This document shows positions 39,789 to 44,177 of a DNA stretch of 44,177 nucleotides, in pieces; position 1 is the stretch's first letter; the number at the start of each line of letters is the position of its first letter. The notes beneath the pieces were generated by a model, which saw nothing but the letters and a program-made list of their open reading frames with translations, searched no databases and was not told the DNA's origin. Source of the DNA: Welwitschia mirabilis (taxonomy: Eukaryota; Gnetophyta; Gnetopsida; Welwitschiales); assembly GCA_051453625.1 (NCBI GenBank), contig JBOZIK010000001.1, forward strand, positions 165,867,311 to 165,911,487. The letters are read 5' to 3'. The position numbers and the translations under genes are program-made.

Positions 39789-41400
39789 AAACTCTAAAAA
39801 ATGACTTAGTTTCAGTCATTTACTATGTTAAGGACAACTATTGGAGATTAATCATCATCTATTTGAGTGATAACTAACCAGTGAGGTTTTAAAAAAATCA
39901 TCAACTTAGCCACGCACGATAGGTATGTGACCTTCCTTAAAGACAAGCCCGCAGACATTTCNNNNNNNNNNNNNNNNNNNNNGCATGAAGCTGTGATCAT
40001 TTTTTCTTTGGCACAAATAAATTTTCTTTACCACAAACAGACGTTCCTTTAGCACTTCATAATAGGCAAACAACGAGAAATACATTGAACAACATGCAAA
40101 GAACGAAGACAACAAAGATATACAGCAAACATCAAGTCTGTGAGTCTTTGATTTCATGAATAGACTTTTTTTTTTTAATTAGGGTTGAGTCTTTATATTA
40201 TCAAGTCTTTCAGTCTTTCTATTATGATATTATTAATTTTGAGTCTTTGATTTTGATGGTTGAGATTCTTGAGAACATGTTGCTTTTCAACTAGGTAGTT
40301 TATCACCGTGAAAAAATCTCATATAAAAGTTCTTTTAAAACATGAAATTAGATTGTTGAGAATATGGTATCTAATTTGTAGCCTTGTAGGTAAGCTTTTC
40401 CATTGTTTGCAAAGCGATCATAGAAAATTCCCTTAGAAATATGAGATAATGTCAATGTGCTTAATTATGTTGACATACATGAATGAGTTTACTATGCAAA
40501 AATAAATGTAGGCACAACCCTTTTGCATCCCTTCAAATCAATAGTACAACCAACATTGTTATTCTACTGCCACCACATGACAACGTACCCTTAACTGTTG
40601 CACATACTACTAATGGATGATAAGTCATCATATTCGAAACATAGGATAATACTTTCAAGTACACAAATTGTGTTTACATGTACCTTAAGTGGACATTATA
40701 TCAGCAAGTCCTCTTTCTCTTTCTTACTTATTGCTTTTGATGTTTGATTTTGTGATACTGGAAGGCATGTATTTTAATATCTTTTTATCATGTACATTAG
40801 CAGGTATTGAAATAGAATTTCAGCAATATTTTGCCCATATCTTTTCTCTTTAGCCTTCATAACTGATACCTCTTCTTGTAATTTCAATATTCCTTCAAGT
40901 AAAATATAAAATTAATCTTATTTTTCTTCCTTTTTGTCTTGCTCACAAAGGACTTAATGTTATATCTTCATCCAAATACTCTATATTTTTCATCTTGATA
41001 TCATACTTTAATTCATTAAGATTGTTCCCTTGATTATGTGTTTTAACTTTTAACAAACAAGCCATCATTGAGCCATGTCTTCTCAAGTAGATCATCACTA
41101 ATCCATCCATCTCTATGAGGTACATCTTGAAAAGGTTTATCATGCATAGAATTATAGAAACTTCATTAATAGTCATGATAGAAATGCTTTTCTTGCCTTG
41201 GGACCACTTTATCCAACCATTTGCATTCCTTATTTTTCAATATTCTTTGCTAATTCTTGCATTTTCGTTCCTTAAAAAATTTCATTTAAGAGTGTTTCTT
41301 AGATATTTAAATTATGTTTGTTTTTCCACTTTTAATTAAATTTGATGTTTTCTTGGTTTTGATGTATGATAATATCTAATTCAAATTTGCAATTGATCTT
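39789..41400. other. Unassigned AT-rich stretch
   Basis: No gene, LTR end or RNA gene was recognised. A 21-N gap lies at 39962-39982. The motif GAGTCTTTGA recurs at 40141-40255. A minus-strand frame of 77 codons (40943-41176) has no recognisable domain. The region may hold the decayed 3' part of E or flank of the hAT relic. Confidence 0.4.
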
Positions 41401-41404
41401 TATT

Positions 41405-42502
41405 TGTAGTGATTAAACATGCTAAGGAGGGATCCATCATAGCAACATTGTATACAACCAGATCCTAGAAATTCAAATGTGCTAAAATTCAATTATTATT
41501 AGGTCACATTTCATGGAAGTGTAAATAGAATGAAATATCACATTGCTTAACTATCAAGTCATAACATTGTACCTTGTTCTAACTTACCTAATGTTTATGT
41601 GATAGAAGAAATGGGTACATATTTAAACCACAGAGATGAGCAAAAGAAAAACAAGGCAAGACTTGTAGATCTTCTAGCACAAAGGTAAATGGAGAGAGTT
41701 GGTTCTAGTTCTACAACTCAGCATATAGCCTTCATGTCTAGAGCTAGAAAGACAATAGTTAATGGTTAAGAACATATGACTGCAGATTCATTGGCACATG
41801 CTTCTTCTTCCCCTTCTGGTGTGGATAGTGCTGCTAAGGCCTAGCATGAAAGTGATATTCATTCTCTAGATTCTACTGCCATAATTAGCTCATCTTCTCA
41901 TGGATTAGAGTCTTATTATCGACCCCTTCAAGGCATGCTTATTGATCTGATGCCTCCATGTTATGGCTTTGATCCTTAGCAAACAATTAAGACGAGCATG
42001 CGTGCTAAGGAGGATGTAGTCAAAAGCGCACACAACACACTTGCACAATTTTGATATTCATAGGACTTCCCATTACATACATTTACAAGGTCCATGTTTT
42101 AGAGGGCTTGTGATGCTATTGGTGAGGATGGTCCAAGTAATTTCAAAGCTCCCACCTCCATAAAGATATGGACATCTGTGTTAGATGATGTCAAACATAA
42201 TGTTGAGGAGATAATGACCCAGCATAAGAAGGTTTGGAACAAATTTAGATGTGGCATTCTCACAAATGGTTATAGTTATAGATGGGATAGAGATCTCATC
42301 AATTTTTTGATAGCATCAACTTTAGGAATAATATTTTTGAAATCTATCGATGCATTAGAGAACATAAGAAATGTTGAGTTTCTATTTGAAGAGTTTAAAA
42401 AAGTGATTAAAGAAGTAGGACCTAGCATGATTGTCCAAGTAAATAGTTTGTATTTAATTCAATTAAACTCATTCTCTCCTTCAGAAACAAAGTTGTTATT
42501 AT
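41405..42502 (+). pseudogene. hAT-type transposase relic (BED finger and DUF659), cut by element H
   Basis: The N-terminal part keeps HGSVNRMKYHIA and HNIVPCSNLPNVY (about 41511-41600), the second half of a BED zinc finger. A Ser-rich spacer is followed by a DUF659-like domain: FPLHTF with RACDAIGEDGPSNFKAPTS (about 42062-42165), VLDDVKHNVEE and KVWNKFRCGILTNGYSYRWDRDLINFLIAS (about 42229-42320), GIIFLKSIDALENIRNVEFLFEEF and VIKEVGPSMIVQV (about 42328-42440). The last 120 codons (from 42178) are open. Plant hAT-related BED/DUF659 proteins have this order. The C-terminal dimerisation domain is absent because LTR H begins at 42503. Confidence 0.75.
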
Positions 42503-43551
42503 TGTTAGGATCACAAAAATACTCTAGGGAGGGGGGGTGAATAAGGTTTTTGAAATTCAACTATGAATGAATATGAACTAATCAAATCAAGTAATTAAAA
42601 TAACGAAAAATTAAACATGACACAAATAGAGACTACCGATTTATAGTGGTTCGGCCCTCCAAGCCTACTCCACTCACAAGAGGCAGCACAAGCCTTCAGC
42701 CTCTTGGTTCCCTTAATCAACAATGTGCAANNNNNNNNNNNNNNNNNNNNNNNNNNNNAATTATAAAGCTTGCTTTCCTTGAGCAATCTAGAAAGAGTTC
42801 TAAAGAAATCTGATAAAGTATGAGCCTATGAGCTTTGATTCATCAGCAAGAAGTACAATCAGATAAGAAAGAATATAATAGTTTAGATCAGGAGAAATTT
42901 ATTTAGAAATTCTGATTCAAGTATTCATAGTTTTTGATTTTCACAGTTGGATAATTAACTTGATCCTCTTAGATTTATATATATAGAGTTTTTCATCAAG
43001 GAAAAACCCTAAGGGCTCCATTGTAATCCTCTTCTTAGCTGTTTGCACTTTGAATAGAGTGTACAACATTCATCTTCAGTCATTTCTGCATGGCAACGGA
43101 TAGTCGGCTGTACGTTCAATGATAAATTACCAGACGTCCCATCTTTAATGAAATTCTTGACAAAGAACTAAGACAAGGGTTGGACGTCCCAGGTAGGGTA
43201 GTCGGATGTCCCTATACAAAAACCCGATTACGGGATTAGACGTCCTAGGTGGAATGGTTGGACATCCCAATATAAGTGATAGATTATAAGTTTGGACGTT
43301 CCGAGTTGAATTATTGAACATCCCAGTATAAAAGACAGCATACAAGTCTGGACATCTTAAGTTTAAGAGACTAAACATCCCAATACATTTAGTTGCACCC
43401 AAGTTTAGACGTCCTAGATAAAATGACGGACGATCCTTAACTATCAAAGCCTGGCCTAAGACATTTTGATTTACTTGACATGTTCTTGAGCTGAGACTGA
43501 TTTCTGAAATGGATTCTATTGTTCATCATTGAAATGAACCCTTACTCAATA
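42503..43551 (-). mobile_element. 3' LTR of Ty1/copia element H (minus strand)
   Basis: The plus strand starts TGTTAGGATCAC (LTR end on the minus strand). It contains the inverted core promoter (TTATAGTGGTTCGG, 42641-42654) and CTACTCCACTC, a 28-N gap (42731-42758) and a U3 array (43085-43440), and ends near CTTACTCAATA. An inverted purine tract follows, so the body of H lies to the right and leaves the window. Left flank ATTAT (42498-42502) would be the target duplication; its partner is outside the window. Confidence 0.85.
43085..43440. repeat. GACGTCC array, U3 of LTR H
   Basis: CAGACGTCCCATC, TTGGACGTCCCAGG, TCGGATGTCCC, TTAGACGTCCTAGG, TTGGACATCCCAA, TTGGACGTTCCGAG, TGGACATCTTAAG and TTAGACGTCCTAG occur at 25-45 base spacing. 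Confidence 0.85.
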
Positions 43552-43563
43552 ATCTCCTCCTTT
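43552..43563 (-). other. Polypurine tract of element H
   Basis: The minus strand reads AAAAGGAGGAGA directly before the LTR start. It matches 36037-36048. Confidence 0.75.
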
Positions 43564-44177
43564 TCAATGATGACAATTGCACAAAGGTAGAAAGAGCGCT
43601 CACCCTTAACTCAGCAATCGGTTTTAATGATCTTACTTGCCCAACATACTAAATCCACAATACTAAACAGATATATATATGTCTAATTAAGGTCAGAGTA
43701 AAAAATATTATTAGCTAAATTATGCTCAAATATTTGACAATCATGTAATCAAAAGAAAATACATCAGAGTTTGACAAACATTAATATACGAAAAAATAGG
43801 GAAAAAATTAGAACATGATACAAAAAATTGAAAGAGAACTGATTGTATTACGATTTCTGTAAATGTACATTAGTTTTGAAAATACAAAATATTCTCCCTT
43901 TTGTTATTATTGAAAACACAAAATAGGAAAGAGAGAATATAGGAGAGAAATCAAAAATAAGAAGAAAGATCAGAGAAGAAGATAAAGATGGAGACACACT
44001 AATCAAAAGTTTCATCATGATGAGATGGAGAGGCATGATATCTAGGAGTTGCTTTTTATTCTAATTCAAATGGAATGTCAAATCCAAATGCTAATAGCCC
44101 AAACACCATTCGACCAACCTCTGTCTGTTCAGTTTGTCCACAGAGGCCTATAAACTTTGAATAGCTCTATATATAAA
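43564..44177 (-). pseudogene. 3' spacer and end of env-like ORF of element H
   Basis: The reverse complement is colinear with 35430-36036 of the F-type element. Near 44020-44177 it gives IYRAIQS, VDKLNRQ and LTFHLN-like fragments, matching the C-terminus of the env-like ORF in shifted frames. 43890-43915 carries the inverse of the upstream purine tract. The rest of H is beyond the window. Confidence 0.65.

Noticed and set aside
40943-41176. Minus-strand frame of 77 codons.
   Set aside because: No recognised domain, AT-rich context, no sign of selection; left unassigned.
42178-42540. 120-codon frame as an intact small gene.
   Set aside because: It is the DUF659 part of a broken transposase; upstream stops are present and its last codons are LTR H sequence.

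Overview
The window is repeat-dominated nuclear DNA of a seed plant, most likely an angiosperm with a large genome. The evidence is spliceosomal gene structure, several long-LTR Ty1/copia retrotransposons primed by initiator-Met tRNA, a LINE reverse-transcriptase relic and a hAT-type BED/DUF659 transposase relic. There is no bacterial gene organisation. The species cannot be named from this sequence. Only one host gene is visible: the last two exons (5031-5126 and 5302-5610) of a probable ROOT UVB SENSITIVE (RUS, DUF647) family gene. Nothing else codes for an intact protein.

Layout, left to right. 1-2.4 kb: 5' end of a minus-strand copia element (A). Its LTR is split by a solo LTR of another family (115-1401). 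2.4-2.6 kb: LINE RT relic, minus strand. 2.6-5.0 kb: unassigned, possibly intron of the RUS gene. 5.0-5.6 kb: RUS 3' exons. About 6.1-7.5 kb: decayed copia LTR, PBS and gag (B). 8375-22012: copia element C on the plus strand (LTR, PBS, gag, PR, IN, RT, RNase H, env-like relic). It is interrupted in gag by the gag-only LTR element D (10468-15541, TSD CAATG) and upstream of its env-like ORF by solo LTR X (19846-21221). 22013-22600: second, truncated copy of X. 22601-27605 and 38352-about 39750: copia element E, split by copia element F (27606-38351, TSD GTAAG). 41.4-42.5 kb: hAT-like relic, cut by the 3' end of another minus-strand copia element, H (42503 to the window end).

A, B, C, D, E, F and H share one architecture. 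They have LTRs of roughly 1 kb or more starting TGTT and a core promoter ending in CACTATAAA. Where gag survives it has two CCHC knuckles, and C, F and H keep an env-like ORF downstream of RNase H. Purine tracts lie before the 3' LTR. This fits the Sirevirus/SIRE-type branch of Ty1/copia (inference). All reading frames are broken, mostly by stops that look like C-to-T or G-to-A decay of methylated DNA.

The most interesting signal is not a gene. Every LTR carries in U3 an array of short palindromes, and the core differs by family: GGACGTCC-like (A, C, F, H), GGTCGACC (D), AGACATCT/AGATGTCT (E), and TGTCGTCC paired with GGACGACA (the unrelated solo LTR at 115-1401). In E and F a second array of the same core lies inside the element, between RNase H and the env-like ORF. 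Other notable points are a gag-only element D, a patchwork filler insertion in C's RNase H region (18811-18905), and scaffold gaps of exactly 100 N flanked by repeated sequence, which look like unmerged or misplaced contigs.
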